Part shown: in pieces, positions 14,460 to 23,967 of the stretch
Position numbering within the stretch: position 1 is the first letter of the stretch
Layout of the letters: each line of letters starts with the position of its first letter
DNA from: Uloborus plumipes
Taxonomy: Eukaryota; Arthropoda; Arachnida; Araneae; Uloboridae
Direction: 5' to 3'
DNA: 64,000 bases
NCBI GenBank assembly: GCA_038373865.1
Contig: JAXGGA010000493.1
Span: 1-64,000, forward strand
Notes under the pieces: generated by a model
Told to the model about the DNA's origin: nothing
The model's database searches: none
Seen by the model: only the letters and a program-made list of their open reading frames with translations
Program-made: the position numbers and the translations under genes

Positions 14460-14735
14460 CATTTATTAATTTATTCACATTCTTTTACTTATTAATTCAT
14501 TTATTCATTCATTTTTTTTGTTATTAACTCTCTATTTTATTCGCTCATTTTGTTTTCTCATTCATTGATTAGTTCATACACTCTATAACAAAACAATCGA
14601 CGCACCAAGAAGGAGTAGTCCGATTGATAGTGCGTCGATTTTTTGCTATAGAGTGTATATTTGCTTATTTATTTTTTCGTTTATTTTTTTTTTCATTCAT
14701 TTTTTTTTTGTTTATTTACGCATTCATTGAATGGA
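14460..14735. repeat. Degenerate ATTCATTT-type simple repeat
   Basis: Successive variants of TTATTCATTT and TTTATTAATT make up an interrupted tetranucleotide-like array. A mirror-image array (GAATAAATGA variants) lies at about 58,365-58,460, inside an element whose terminus also resembles the sequence at 14,960-14,982. The 77-bp MITE at 14,579-14,655 interrupts this array. Confidence 0.5.
14579..14655. mobile_element. 77-bp hairpin MITE with TA target duplication
   Basis: CACTCTATAACAAAACAATC and the following GACGCAC pair with GTGCGTCGATTTTTTGCTAT plus AGAGTG at the other end. TA flanks both sides (14,577-14,578 and 14,656-14,657). Only about 20 bases separate the arms, so the element is almost wholly terminal repeat. 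The TA duplication suggests Tc1/mariner ancestry. Confidence 0.75.
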
Positions 14736-14939
14736 ATTACTGTTACTTATCAAATCGAAAATGTTTCATTACAAAAATATTGTATTTTTCACTTTGCACC
14801 ATGGTTTTTTGAGGTGAAAAATAACTGCCAAAAATGAAACATAACGTTTCAACGATAGTTGTGTTTAAAAAAAAAAAATATTCTTTCTTTATATACACTG
14901 ATTTTTGGAACAAATAACCGATTTTTTTATTCTGAAATA

Positions 14940-14982
14940 GATGTGTTATATTAACTATTTCACTTTGCCCCACATTCCCCTA
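14940..14982 (-). repeat. End of a GGGGAATGTGGGGCAAAGTG repeat
   Basis: On the minus strand this reads TAGGGGAATGTGGGGCAAAG then TGAAATAGTTAATA. The right end of the element at 58,156-58,595 reads almost the same on its minus strand. It is therefore probably one end of a related copy whose body covers part of 14,460-14,980; the other end was not found. Confidence 0.4.
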
Positions 14983-15040
14983 CATGCAATTTCGGCGTTA
15001 ATTCAAGTACATTTTTGGCACTTTCAGACCTCTATAAATG

Positions 15041-15294
15041 AATCAATTATTTCGAAAAGGTAACATCTCTTTTTTGATCTCCTCTGTCTCTTTAGAAAAT
15101 TAAACAGCGCACGGTTATATTTTTGAATGTCATAATCAATGGTTATTTGGTAAATTATTGCAGTAATTGTGTATTTAACTAAAGGCATTTTTTCATTGAT
15201 TACGACATTCAAAAATATAACCATGCGCTGTTTAATTTTCTAAAGAGACAGAGGAGATCAAAAAAGAGATGTTACCTTTTCGAAATAAACGATT
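15041..15294. repeat. Palindromic repeat, arms about 105 bp
   Basis: The left arm (15,041 to about 15,145) and right arm (about 15,192-15,294) are near-perfect reverse complements: for example ATCTCCTCTGTCTCTTTAGA on the left against TCTAAAGAGACAGAGGAGAT on the right. A loop of about 45 bp separates them. No coding capacity and no clear target duplication. It is probably a MITE; a recent inverted duplication is the alternative. Confidence 0.75.
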
Positions 15295-15871
15295 CAAATG
15301 CAAATTGCGTGCAAAAAATTTCATCCTATAAAATTTCAAATTTTACTCATACAAATATAACGAGTAATTTATTAACCTATAATCCAATGGTTTATTTTGA
15401 TTTATAAATGAATCCTATCAGTATAGCTCCATGGTATTATCAAAAAATTAAAACTGAAGCACAATTTTACGATTTTTATGCTCAGAACAAAAGCTTAAAC
15501 TCACATTTTAACTTTACACTTTTTTCTCTAACTCTACAGATTTCAAAAATTTATTTGACTTTACTGTCAAAAGAAGAGACTGAAAAGTTTTTTCTTTTTA
15601 CTTTTCAAAGAAATGCCAAAGAAAAGATAAATTGATTTTCTAGTAAAACGTGAAAGCAAATGTTTTCCTCTGCTGGAAACTTTCCTCCATGTTACTTTTA
15701 GAAAATTTGCGAATTACGCTTAAAAGGAAAATTCAATTGAATCTGTAAAACTAAATTTGATTTTCTGCTACACATGCAAATTTCACGCGAGTGAAAGTGA
15801 TTCCTCATACGTATCTTTTAAAACACATTTAAATCGCAATCTTAAGCTAGGATATTTTATGCAAGGAAAAT

Positions 15872-15920
15872 CCTTAAGCCAGACATTCCCAAAGCGTAGT
15901 TAGGAATGTCTGGCTTAAGG
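15872..15920. repeat. Perfect 18-bp hairpin
   Basis: CCTTAAGCCAGACATTCC at 15,872-15,889 is followed by a 13-base loop and GGAATGTCTGGCTTAAGG at 15,903-15,920. The stem has no mismatch. It sits directly next to a second GC-rich hairpin at 15,925-15,955. Confidence 0.85.
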
Positions 15921-15924
15921 GTGA

Positions 15925-16490
15925 GGGGCAGTTCACGGGGTTCGCAAACTGCCCCCGGGGGTTCGCGGTGCTATCCTGCTTAAACGCAAAAAATAATTGA
16001 AATTGAAGGACAAATAACAATAGTTTAATTCAAAACGAAAGCACATTTATAAAGTAAAAGAGTTCTTGTTTACGAACAAGCAGGGTGCAGTAAACGTCCC
16101 GAAACCTTCGATTTTGACACATATTTCCAATCCTAAAATAATATTTTGCATGGTATATTATATTGGAGTATGGATGGTATATTATGGTTGACATTGTATT
16201 TCTTAAATCCAAGGCGGAATAGACCTTTCTGTTCTCCTAACGACGGACATAAAGCTGAATTTTGCACCTAACAAGAAATATTTAGCTTTATTTAGATTTT
16301 AAAAAGCGTCGGATTCTCTTATCTTTTAAAAGTCAATGCGTGAAAGGGAAATAAGTTAACATGTTACACATTCATTAATTTTGTGAACAAGAAACAGAAG
16401 TGCAAACATTTTGAAAAAAAATTAAATGTGTCAAATCAAGATTTTTTTCCAGGGCAGGGGGAGGGGTCCGCGGTCTGGACTTTGCGAAAA
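15925..16490. mobile_element. Possible hAT-like non-autonomous element
   Basis: The left part (GGGGCAGTT / AACTGCCCC hairpin followed by CCGGGGGTTCGCGG) and the right part (GGAGGGGTCCGCGGTCTGGA then CTTTGCGAA near 16,455-16,490) are GC-rich islands in AT-rich DNA. Read in opposite directions they resemble the 'TTCGCAAACT...CCGCGG' termini of Charlie-like hAT elements. Target duplications were not found, so this is a tentative call. Confidence 0.3.
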
Positions 16491-16868
16491 AACTGACTTA
16501 AGCAATTTATTATTTTAAATGCATAGCTGATTTCTTAGTGTTTTAAAACATAAGTGAGTAATTCATTAGTATTTCATCAAAATTGAAGTTTTCTTATACG
16601 GTGCAAGAAGAGGTAGGTATAGTTTCAATTAAATTGGAATCATTCGTGATTTACATGCTGCTTATTAACTGAGTTGCATTATTTGTCTTTAAAAAAATGT
16701 TTCGTGTAACTCTAAAAACCCATGTGCATTCTTTTTCGCAATTTATGCTATAATAACGTTTTTTTTCCCCCGCAGAAAATTTAACATTTTACTTCTAAAC
16801 AAATTCAATATAATACAAAGACGAAGAATCTCTAAGAAAGAACATCATCTTAAATAAAGAAGACTTAC

Positions 16869-17291
16869 GCCCATCTTGGAGAGCAAAGCAGTTCCAGAAA
16901 TGTCCCTCATCCGTATGACATCTCCTTCACCTCACAAAAGACAGCTAGAAGAGTCTACAAGTCTCAAACGAAGTAAATGTGCTGATAGAAGGTCATTTTC
17001 ATGCCACAAATGAAAAGGAGACACCAACAGCTCTACAGAGGTACACGGGAAAGCACGACAAAAGATGATCTCCCCAGATTTGGTGAGACTAATCTTCCTA
17101 GAGGAAATTGAACGGTGATCACTAATTTCTTGGTTTAATAAAAGCTCAATGTTTCTCAGTTGGGCAGAGTATTTATGAGGAGTCCAAGAGAGAACCTCTT
17201 TTGAAATACTATCTGAATTATCAGAACCCTGTGAGCTATATTGACTAAGAATCCATAGAAGAATAATCTCCTTATCAGAAGTTAGGAGAGT
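16869..17291 (-). pseudogene. Coding-like block D of a decayed minus-strand gene
   Basis: Read on the minus strand from 17,291, one frame stays open for about 110 codons, then meets a TGA and continues for about 30 more. The translation has ordinary protein composition (for example LTSDKEIILLWILSQYSS early and TSVELLVSPFHLWHENDLL later), unlike the AT-rich noise around it. Two canonical-looking splice donors lie at the end: GTGAGG immediately at the TGA, and GTAAGT at the end of the block on the minus strand. It lies downstream of block C (17,442-17,995), from which a pogo-like insertion separates it. I do not recognise the family; no catalytic motif or membrane segment is evident. The in-frame stop, plus the damage in block C, argue for a pseudogene; if the first donor is used the stop would fall in an intron. 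Confidence 0.45.
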
Positions 17292-17293
17292 AC

Positions 17294-17441
17294 AGTGGAA
17301 CCTCGGTAGAACGAACTTCGAGGAACCTTTATATCAGTTCGTCTGAACCGTCTTTCATCTTATCCGAACAGCAGTAAACAACAAAGAATAGGGCAGGGAT
17401 TGGAAATGTAATTCGTCTTAACAGTAATTCGTCTTAAGCGT
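17294..17441. mobile_element. Pogo-like terminal fragment inserted in the decayed gene
   Basis: CAGTGGAACCTCGGTAGAAC directly follows a TA, which matches the usual start of pogo-like elements; GTTCGTCTGAACC and two AATTCGTCTTAA words follow. No matching terminus is visible at the other side, so it may be truncated. The coding-like blocks resume on either side, which means it landed in an existing coding sequence. Confidence 0.5.
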
Positions 17442-17995
17442 GTTGGAAGTAAGGAGGTTCGGCTGCATTAGTGATCTTCTTACGCTGGACTTCAATGGCG
17501 GTAGGAAGCAGAACACAAGATGAGATAGTATCAATGGGAGACTGAAAGTAATTGAACAGCATGAGCTTATTACCTTGAATCCATGTAATGTTTTGAGAAG
17601 ACAGGTTGACTGCAAGTATTTCTCCATCGAAATTCCCTGAAGGAAAAATTTCAAACACTGTTCAAGGTGCAAAATCCTGAAGAAAATTTCAGAGCCTGCT
17701 CTTCAATTGGTTCATTTAGCCTAGCCATATGTGTTAATGTATATCGATTTAGCATATTGGTAGTTCTCATTAATTGTTTCTAGGTTAGAGCAGATATTAT
17801 GAGTTCTGCTTAAGAAGATAGTTCTTTCTGAACTGGAGGAACAAAGTCATAAACAGGAACTCCATATTTCAGCATAACCGGGCAAGTAGTCAATCTGAGA
17901 GATAGACTCTTGCTACCCGGCATGTTCATGAAATCGATGATTTTCTGGAACTGTGATTTAAGACAGAAAAATTCGTAGTGCTTTTAATCTCAGAG
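17442..17995 (-). pseudogene. Coding-like block C of a decayed minus-strand gene
   Basis: On the minus strand a protein-like frame runs from about 17,960 through motifs MNMPGSKSLSLRLTT and KYGVPVYDFVPPVQKEL, past two in-frame stops (TAA and TAG near 17,810 and 17,780), to SSGFCTLNSV. A one-base frameshift near 17,655 then leads into FEIFPSGNFDGEILAVNL and ITWIQGNKLMLFNYFQSP, open to about 17,442. A plausible acceptor (pyrimidine-rich, ending CACAG) precedes the block. The FPSGNFDG...WIQGNKL segment is clearly related, at both DNA and protein level, to block B at 18,490-18,678. The family is not recognised. Stops and frameshift mark it as a pseudogene. Its exon-like edges suggest an unprocessed copy rather than a retrocopy. 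Confidence 0.45.
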
Positions 17996-18489
17996 CCGTG
18001 GGACGGCTCTGCCTATTCGCAAAAATTTTTCTAACTTGCACAAAATGGCTAAAATATACTTTAAGTATGAAAATGTATACTATTTTCTACAGATTTCCAG
18101 AACAAACCCATTGTCAAGATAAAAACCATATTTCATTTAAAATTTTTAGAGCGCATATCTTTTTCCAAACCATGTGCCTTATTAAAAATGACCGTTTTCA
18201 AATAAAAGCTTGAAAACTACTTTCTAAAGCTTGATTATATTCATGCACTTGGAGCAGGGCAGAACCATACAGAAATAATGGTGTTCCTTCCTATAGTAGG
18301 GCACCTTAATGCCAGTAAAAGTTTAAGAATATTTCAATTTTGACAAGATATGGGTCATTACAAAACACTCTTATATCCTATTCTACCCTACTCTCGCCAT
18401 TTTCTGTAATTCTTCCGCTTTTCTTGCAGATTATTTTATGAAAACAACTTTCTGGCATCATTACTTTTTGGCCCATCTGCGCTAAAAGC

Positions 18490-18678
18490 TCATTTATATT
18501 CATGTGTAATTCCCCAAAGTGCTACTTCTAGTAACGTCATTTGGAAGCGTTGAGAATAAATGAGCTCAGTACCTTGAATTAAAAAACGTCTCAGTCTAAA
18601 AATAGAGCAAATTCCCTCAGAAACTCCTTGAGGAAATAAAAACTTGAAGCAGAATAATACGACTTGCTTTTCTGTCAA
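18490..18678 (-). pseudogene. Coding-like block B, diverged relative of block C
   Basis: The minus-strand frame reads TEKQVVLFCFKFLFPQGVSE, then GICSIFRLRRFLIQGTELIY and ends THEYK. It aligns with block C around FP(Q/S)G....G and IQG..L....FQ. The underlying DNA shares ATTCAAGGTAMTRAGCTCAT. A possible acceptor (GCGTTGACAG) precedes the block. It is probably a fragment of a second, tandem copy of the same unknown gene. Too short to assign a function. Confidence 0.4.
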
Positions 18679-18709
18679 CGCATTTGAAACAATATGCTTA
18701 ATTTTCAGG

Positions 18710-19158
18710 ACATAAAATAAGTTACAAGCTGTTAGCTTAAATTTAGGTTCATACCCTTTTCTTGTACGTATTTTTCGTAATTAAAATTTCATTTTTTTGC
18801 TTACGCAATATTTTTTCCCACTCAATTTAAAAAACTAGAAGAATAATCTTTTTACGTAACATGTTTTTAGCTTGTGTTCTCCGAAGCAATATTTCTGTTC
18901 TATAAAGGAAATGTACATGCAGTAATAAAACATAGCAATATACATGTAAAATAAAATACAAGCTGTTAGCTTCAATTTAATTTCCTTCCGTTTGCTTGTA
19001 TGTATTTTTCGTAATTAAAATTTCTTATTTTTGCCTCCGCAATATTTTTTCCCACTCCTCAATTTAAAGAACTAGAATTACGTAATCTTTTTACGTAACA
19101 TGTTTTTTAGCTCCTATTTTTCCAAGCAATATTTCTGTTCTAAGGGAAATATACATGT
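18710..19158. repeat. Tandem duplication of about 234 bp
   Basis: The unit at about 18,710-18,919 is repeated at about 18,944-19,158. Shared landmarks, in the same order, are CAAGCTGTTAGCTT, GTATTTTTCGTAATTAAAAT, GCAATATTTTTTCCCACTC, TAATCTTTTTACGTAACATG and AGCAATATTTCTGTTCTA. The units differ by scattered substitutions and small indels. It lies between coding-like blocks A and B and so supports local duplication in this stretch. Confidence 0.8.
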
Positions 19159-19589
19159 GAAATTTAATATTTTAAATACTCTAAATTCTCTTTTTCCCCC
19201 GGAAATTCAAGCTTTTGCTGGAGAAATGAGTTTTTTTTTCAATGGAGATAGTCTAAACTCGTACTAAAATATTATTTTTATCTTTTAAAATGTTACATCA
19301 TCCTTTCATACACCTTGTTATACTATACATTGAGTTCCCCTATTTATTGATTCATTTTTTTTTAAATTCTTAAGAAATGACGGTAAAGGTTTTTAGTTGT
19401 AGTCTCACACTTTATAATATTGCAGTGAAGTCCCACATTTATGGACTTTTTTTTTCCTTTAAAAAATTTTTCTGGATTAATTACGTAAGAGAATATTAAA
19501 ATAGTATCGCCTATGTCATGAAAATAATTCTTCGAATCAATTTTTGTGAAGTGATATTGTGATCTGATAATAAATATGTAAAACTATTA

Positions 19590-19850
19590 CATGCAATATA
19601 CCGTCAGCCCTGTTATGCCAGCCAGAGACTGAAGCTTCATCCGCATTCTGGACTCATCACTCCGGAGTAGACAGAAACCGAGCTGAAGGCAAATGTCCTC
19701 CAAAAATGTCATCTTATAGAAGCTAAGAGTGCCGAAAAACAAGCAGCTTAGTCTAATTTTTGTTGAAAATTTGAAGAAAGAGGCTGTCAAAGCATGATTG
19801 TAGAAATTGCTCTTTTTCACCCATTTTATCCCACCTGACTCAATGAGCAA
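19590..19850 (-). pseudogene. Coding-like block A on the minus strand
   Basis: An 87-codon minus-strand frame contains SGGIKWVKKSNFYNHALTAS and CLQLGFCLLRSDESRMRMKL. The CLLRSDESRMRM segment loosely resembles CLL.GEGDVIRMRD in block D, which would make A the tail of an upstream copy, but that similarity is weak. No known domain. It may be part of the same decayed gene cluster as blocks B-D, or a chance open frame. Confidence 0.25.
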
Positions 19851-19949
19851 TACCGAGCATAGATTAATAAAAAGAGTAACCTGAAGAGTTAATTATGCAG
19901 TCATTAAAATTTTAAATGGAAATTGATCAAATAAACTTTTTGCTAAAAT

Positions 19950-20224
19950 ATGATTGAAGTTAAAAGCCAACTTAAATAAAGCATAAATTGTAACAAAAAT
20001 ACACCATATAGCTTTTTCTGGCTTCAATGGAGCCTCTTCATCAGTGCAAAAAGCTCAGCACACAACGTGAAAGCTATGAGAGAACTCTCAAGGCTTTCAC
20101 ATTGTGTGTTGAGCTTTTTGCACTGGTGAAGAGGATTCATTGTAGCCTTGAAATAGTTATATGCTGTATTTTCTTCACAATTTGTGCTTGATTTACCTTT
20201 GTTTTTAACTTCAATCACATTAAA
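19950..20224. repeat. Long hairpin element, near-perfect 42-bp central stem
   Basis: The inner stem pairs 20,033-20,074 with 20,093-20,134: 39 of 42 positions are Watson-Crick and two more would be G-U in a plus-strand transcript. The loop is 18 bases. Weaker pairing continues outward to TGATTGAAGTTAAAA on the left (19,951) and TTTTTAACTTCAATCACAT on the right (20,202-20,220). The whole behaves as a foldback MITE of about 275 bp. The minus-strand open frame covering 20,024-20,242 is a by-product of the palindrome. Confidence 0.8.
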
Positions 20225-20452
20225 ACTTTTGTTTTTAGACAAATTGCATAAATTTTAAATCCGAAAAATATAGGAATATGCATGCAAACGAGGACGATTA
20301 TTTTTTCTTTTTTTTGCTTGGAAAAACTTTCGCACTTTGAGCAGACCTATATTTAAAGGGCACATCATTTCGTAAGAAAAAACATACAAAAAATCAACTG
20401 ATCACTTGACTGTTCTGAAATGAATTGATACTTATAACACGCCGTAGTATTA

Positions 20453-20828
20453 CACTGTAAAAATAGATATTTTTACAGTGTAATGCAACTAGATTTACAG
20501 TAATAAACTGTAAAATTACTAGTTTCACAGTTTATTACAGTGCATTTTACAGTTTTAAACTGGAACCTCTGCTGCCAGTATTATACTGTTGCTTTTACAC
20601 TATAATACAGCTAATTTTATGGTAAAATTACTAATTTTACAGTAATAAACTGTAAAATTGCTAGTTTTACAGTAATAAACTGTAAAATTGCTAGTTTTAC
20701 AGTAATAAACTGTAAAATTGCTAGTTTTACAGTGATAAACTGTAAAATAGCTATTACAGTATATTACTGTGTTTTTTCATTTTTAAACTGGAACCTCTGC
20801 TGTCAGTATTATATATTGTACAAAACAG
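20453..20828. mobile_element. CACTG-ended AT-rich TIR element, copy 3
   Basis: It begins CACTGTAAAAATAGATATTT. The core is present twice in the opposite orientation to copies 1 and 2: AAACTGGAACCTCTGCTGCC near 20,557 and a variant near 20,786. Between them is a tandem array of about 30-bp units reading AAACTGTAAAATTGCTAG then TTTTACAGTAAT (about 20,640-20,755, four units). The right end is degraded in a TATATTGTACAAAACAG stretch. Confidence 0.65.
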
Positions 20829-22829
20829 CTTTTTTTTTTTCTTTTGAAGTGTCTGTGTGTGCATGTTAACTTTGAGATAAGAAGTGTTTTGACTCAAAAT
20901 AGAAGAAAATGTACATGTCAGCATATTATTCGCTTTGTTTAATTAATCAAAACAAAATGTTATCTTTTTATTTGAAGAAACATCTGTTGGCTGTATAAAA
21001 TGATTACATAAATTCTTAACTTGAACATCACTATTTCAAAAGCTTACTTCAAAGGGGCACAATTTTGAAGGGGAAAAAAATTAGTAAAAGGAAAGTTAAT
21101 TACTGAGGTGTAAAGAACAGCATTATGTACGATTTTTCTCGTCTAAACAATTTTCCGCCATTGATTACTGTAAAAATATTTTGCAGAGAATTGAGCATCC
21201 AGTTACTTCAATTGATTTCGAGGAGGTTGTTTTTATTTATTTATTTTTTCAGGTAAAAAATTTCAAAAAGCTGCTAAATGAATTCTTAAGAGAACTTTGT
21301 TAAACAGTTGTTTAATTTCAAGTACCATTCAACGAAAAGCTTTCTCTGCAGTGTAAGCACATCGTATGTCATTTATATTTTTAGGAAACAATGTGCAATC
21401 AAATCTTTTCACTTTAGCTTGATGATCTTTCTATAGCTCTTCAAAAACACAAAAAACAGATTTATGTTTGTTTTTTTTTTCTTACGAAATTTTCTGCCTG
21501 AAATAACTGAGCTTTAAATTTTTTTTGGTGTTATATGTATGTCATAAACCAAAACCAGATACATATTCAAATTATATTATTTTTATTTAACGACTTTTTG
21601 AGAGCAGGGACCATCATATAGGTTTATAAAAGCATATCTTAGATGACAACTGTAATAAAAACACTCATACTTATATTTGAGGAAAACTTTAGAAACACTC
21701 AATTTTCATTTGAACTGTATGCTGAAAAAAAAGACTGCTAACCTTTCCAGCAATGTGAGTCTATTTCCATAAACAACTAACGATAGAAAAATCTTCCCAG
21801 CATTATAGATATCCCAATAACTAATTAATAATAAAATTTTATTTTAACTGTAAGCATATTCATATTTATTTTAATAATTTTGTTCAAACACAAAACCTAG
21901 ACATCTAAAAAACATCGAATGCAAAATATCAATACATTTCGAAAGCATTGACATCGATGTCGCACCACTAATATGCATACGTATGCAAATAAGTTTGACA
22001 AGATATCCGACTTAAGTGAAAATAGCTATTTATTTCTGCTAAATTTCTGTCTCTCAATATTAGTTGAACTTAACGTAAGATCAGAGCAATTTCCTCTTCG
22101 GCCTGTATACAAGCAGAGATTTCCAATCTCGACCTTATGAAAAATTATATGGAAGTGTTCTCATCATTCATTGTAAATTGAAATAGGAGACAGAGTCTCT
22201 CGAAATCCTTTTAAAATAAATGTAAGAAAGCACTTCAAGACTACTTCTCCCGTCTTGATGAATTTTGAAAATCGATAGCCTTTAATTTCGGACTTTTCCG
22301 TCTGCTGACATGGAAAATGCATTGGCGCTCTTTCACAAGTCTCGCTCTAAATTATCTAATGGGTTTGTGACGAGCACAGAGAGCCAAGTATAATGCGTTC
22401 GTCTCAGTTTTATTGTAAGTAGCGAGAAGTTTTTGAACCGTCGCGTCGCTTCTGCCAACATATTATTCATAAATTTCACTCGAAATAGAGCAAGATACTT
22501 CAATTGTTGACAGCACATGCGCTTTTTTTTCATTATTTTTGCTTGTGTTATGCCAATTAAAATATTAAAATTTGCTCCCCTTCCTTCGGGAGATTGGTTT
22601 CTCCTTTTTAATTTCGTATATGATTTGTGTCAGCCCTTGTTTCGTCACTTTGTGTATATGTTTTTTTACAATTTGACAAATAATTTTACAGTTAATTATT
22701 TCGGCTATATTTTAATAATTTACACTTCGTATACATGTATTATTCGGTTTTACATTTTAACATGCATTTTTCTTGCTATTTTTCATTTTTAAATTTACAT
22801 AAAAAATTTAGGTAAATATGTTATAAATT
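20829..22829. other. No gene confirmed; less AT-rich patch near 22.1-22.5 kb
   Basis: Mostly AT-rich. The patch 22,080-22,530 is richer in G and C. It carries a minus-strand frame (22,333-22,533) with unremarkable composition and no motif, so it may be an exon, a regulatory patch or an old repeat. The plus-strand frame at 22,517-22,792 is AT-rich and hydrophobic only because of its base composition. Confidence 0.3.
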
Positions 22830-22833
22830 AAAC

Positions 22834-22912
22834 CATCGATTGGCGCAGAAAAGCCCGTAAAGGCTCTCGCGCCATAAAATTCAAATCAACTAACCAACCA
22901 ACAGCCAACCAG
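22834..22912 (+). repeat. Hairpin plus AACCAACC tail, SINE/LINE 3'-end-like
   Basis: GGCGCAGAAAAGCC pairs with GGCTCTCGCGCC across a short loop (22,840-22,874). It is followed by ATAAAATTCAAATCAACTAA and tandem ACCAACC words. A compact GC hairpin followed by a simple-sequence tail is typical of the 3' end of some SINE and LINE families. The body upstream was not identified. Confidence 0.35.
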
Positions 22913-23210
22913 CAAATTGAAGTTTTGAGAATTTTGTACCGGAAAAGCAGAAGCATTTCAAAAGTAAGGTTTTTGTTTTGCTTTTTGAAGACATTTACAT
23001 CAATATTTATAGTAAAAACGTTGCTTTTTTGCCGAAGTTTCTTTATAATACGGTGTTACCTTAGAGTAGCAGTTTCTCTTGATACATTTTGCGCTTAGAA
23101 TTCTCTCCAAAAAAAAAAAACTTGTATGAATCAAGCAAAAACTCAAGGACATTAGAAGTTTTGAAGGAAAAAAAAAACAATGCACAACAAAAATGGGAAT
23201 TTTACCTTAA

Positions 23211-23496
23211 CCCATTAACGCCTGACATTTTTTTTCCAAAGATATTTCGTATACTGGTTACAAACAGTGTTCAATGGACGGGAAAAATAATTTAAAAAAT
23301 ATTATGTAAAAAATAATTGTTTTATTAAGGAAAGAAAAATCGTCCCTTAAAAGTTGGTTATATGCTGCAATCTGTTAATAACGAATTGAAACAATACCAA
23401 GGTTCTAATTGAACACTATTATTTGGTTGGTCATTTTGAGGAAATTCAGACCCTTTTTTAGACCGTCCCTAAAAAGGAACGCTAGGCATTAATGGG
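23211..23496. mobile_element. 286-bp piggyBac-like MITE
   Basis: It starts CCCATTAACGCCTGACA and ends GCTAGGCATTAATGGG, an inverted repeat of about 16 bases. It is flanked exactly by TTAA at 23,207-23,210 and 23,497-23,500. A TTAA duplication with CCC ends is diagnostic for piggyBac-type (or similar TTAA-targeting) elements. The interior has no coding capacity. A second, longer member with CCCTTCACTGCA ends lies at 33,218-33,717. Confidence 0.85.
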
Positions 23497-23689
23497 TTAA
23501 TGCCACAAAAGATTTATTTTATTTTTTACTTTTTGGTCACCTTATAGAAACTGTTAAGCCAATTTTCTTCCATATGAAATTACTGCAGGTTATAGCAAGA
23601 GAAATAATGAAGTATAAATTTCGAGATAAATGATTACGAAAATGATGTTTTCCTTGTTTTCATACGTGTCCTAGGTTTTTTTTTTTTTT

Positions 23690-23840
23690 TACCCCAGCTG
23701 CCAGAGAGGTATAGTGATTAGGCATTGGCTTCTTTCGCCCATCAGTTCGAATCTGGCTTCAGTCAGCGGATTTTTCAAGATGCAGAAAATCGACTGCATG
23801 CATGTCGTATGATTACGTACAATGTAAAAGAGTTCGTGTG
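23690..23840 (+). repeat. tRNA-derived SINE-like fragment
   Basis: The order GTATAGTGATTAGGCATTGG (A-box-like) and CAGTTCGAATCTGG (B-box-like), about 35 bases apart, matches a tRNA-derived head. It does not fold as a functional tRNA. A non-tRNA body follows (GCATGCATGTCGTATGATTA then CGTAC). It may be a degraded SINE; boundaries are uncertain. Confidence 0.4.
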
Positions 23841-23967
23841 TTTGACCTTTAGCATTATTTTTAAAATTTAAAACCCTAGGGCAGTTTCTCAACGACGTGG
23901 CCCAGGTGTCTTCGTCTGATGTTAAAACTGGGTATCAAAATTCTAGCGATATTGGCATCCGCCGATA

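Noticed and set aside
20024..20242. 72-codon minus-strand frame
   Set aside because: It lies within the long palindrome, which explains its openness.
22517..22792. 91-codon hydrophobic plus-strand frame resembling a membrane protein
   Set aside because: T-rich DNA yields Phe/Ile/Leu/Tyr runs by composition; no conserved motif or start context.
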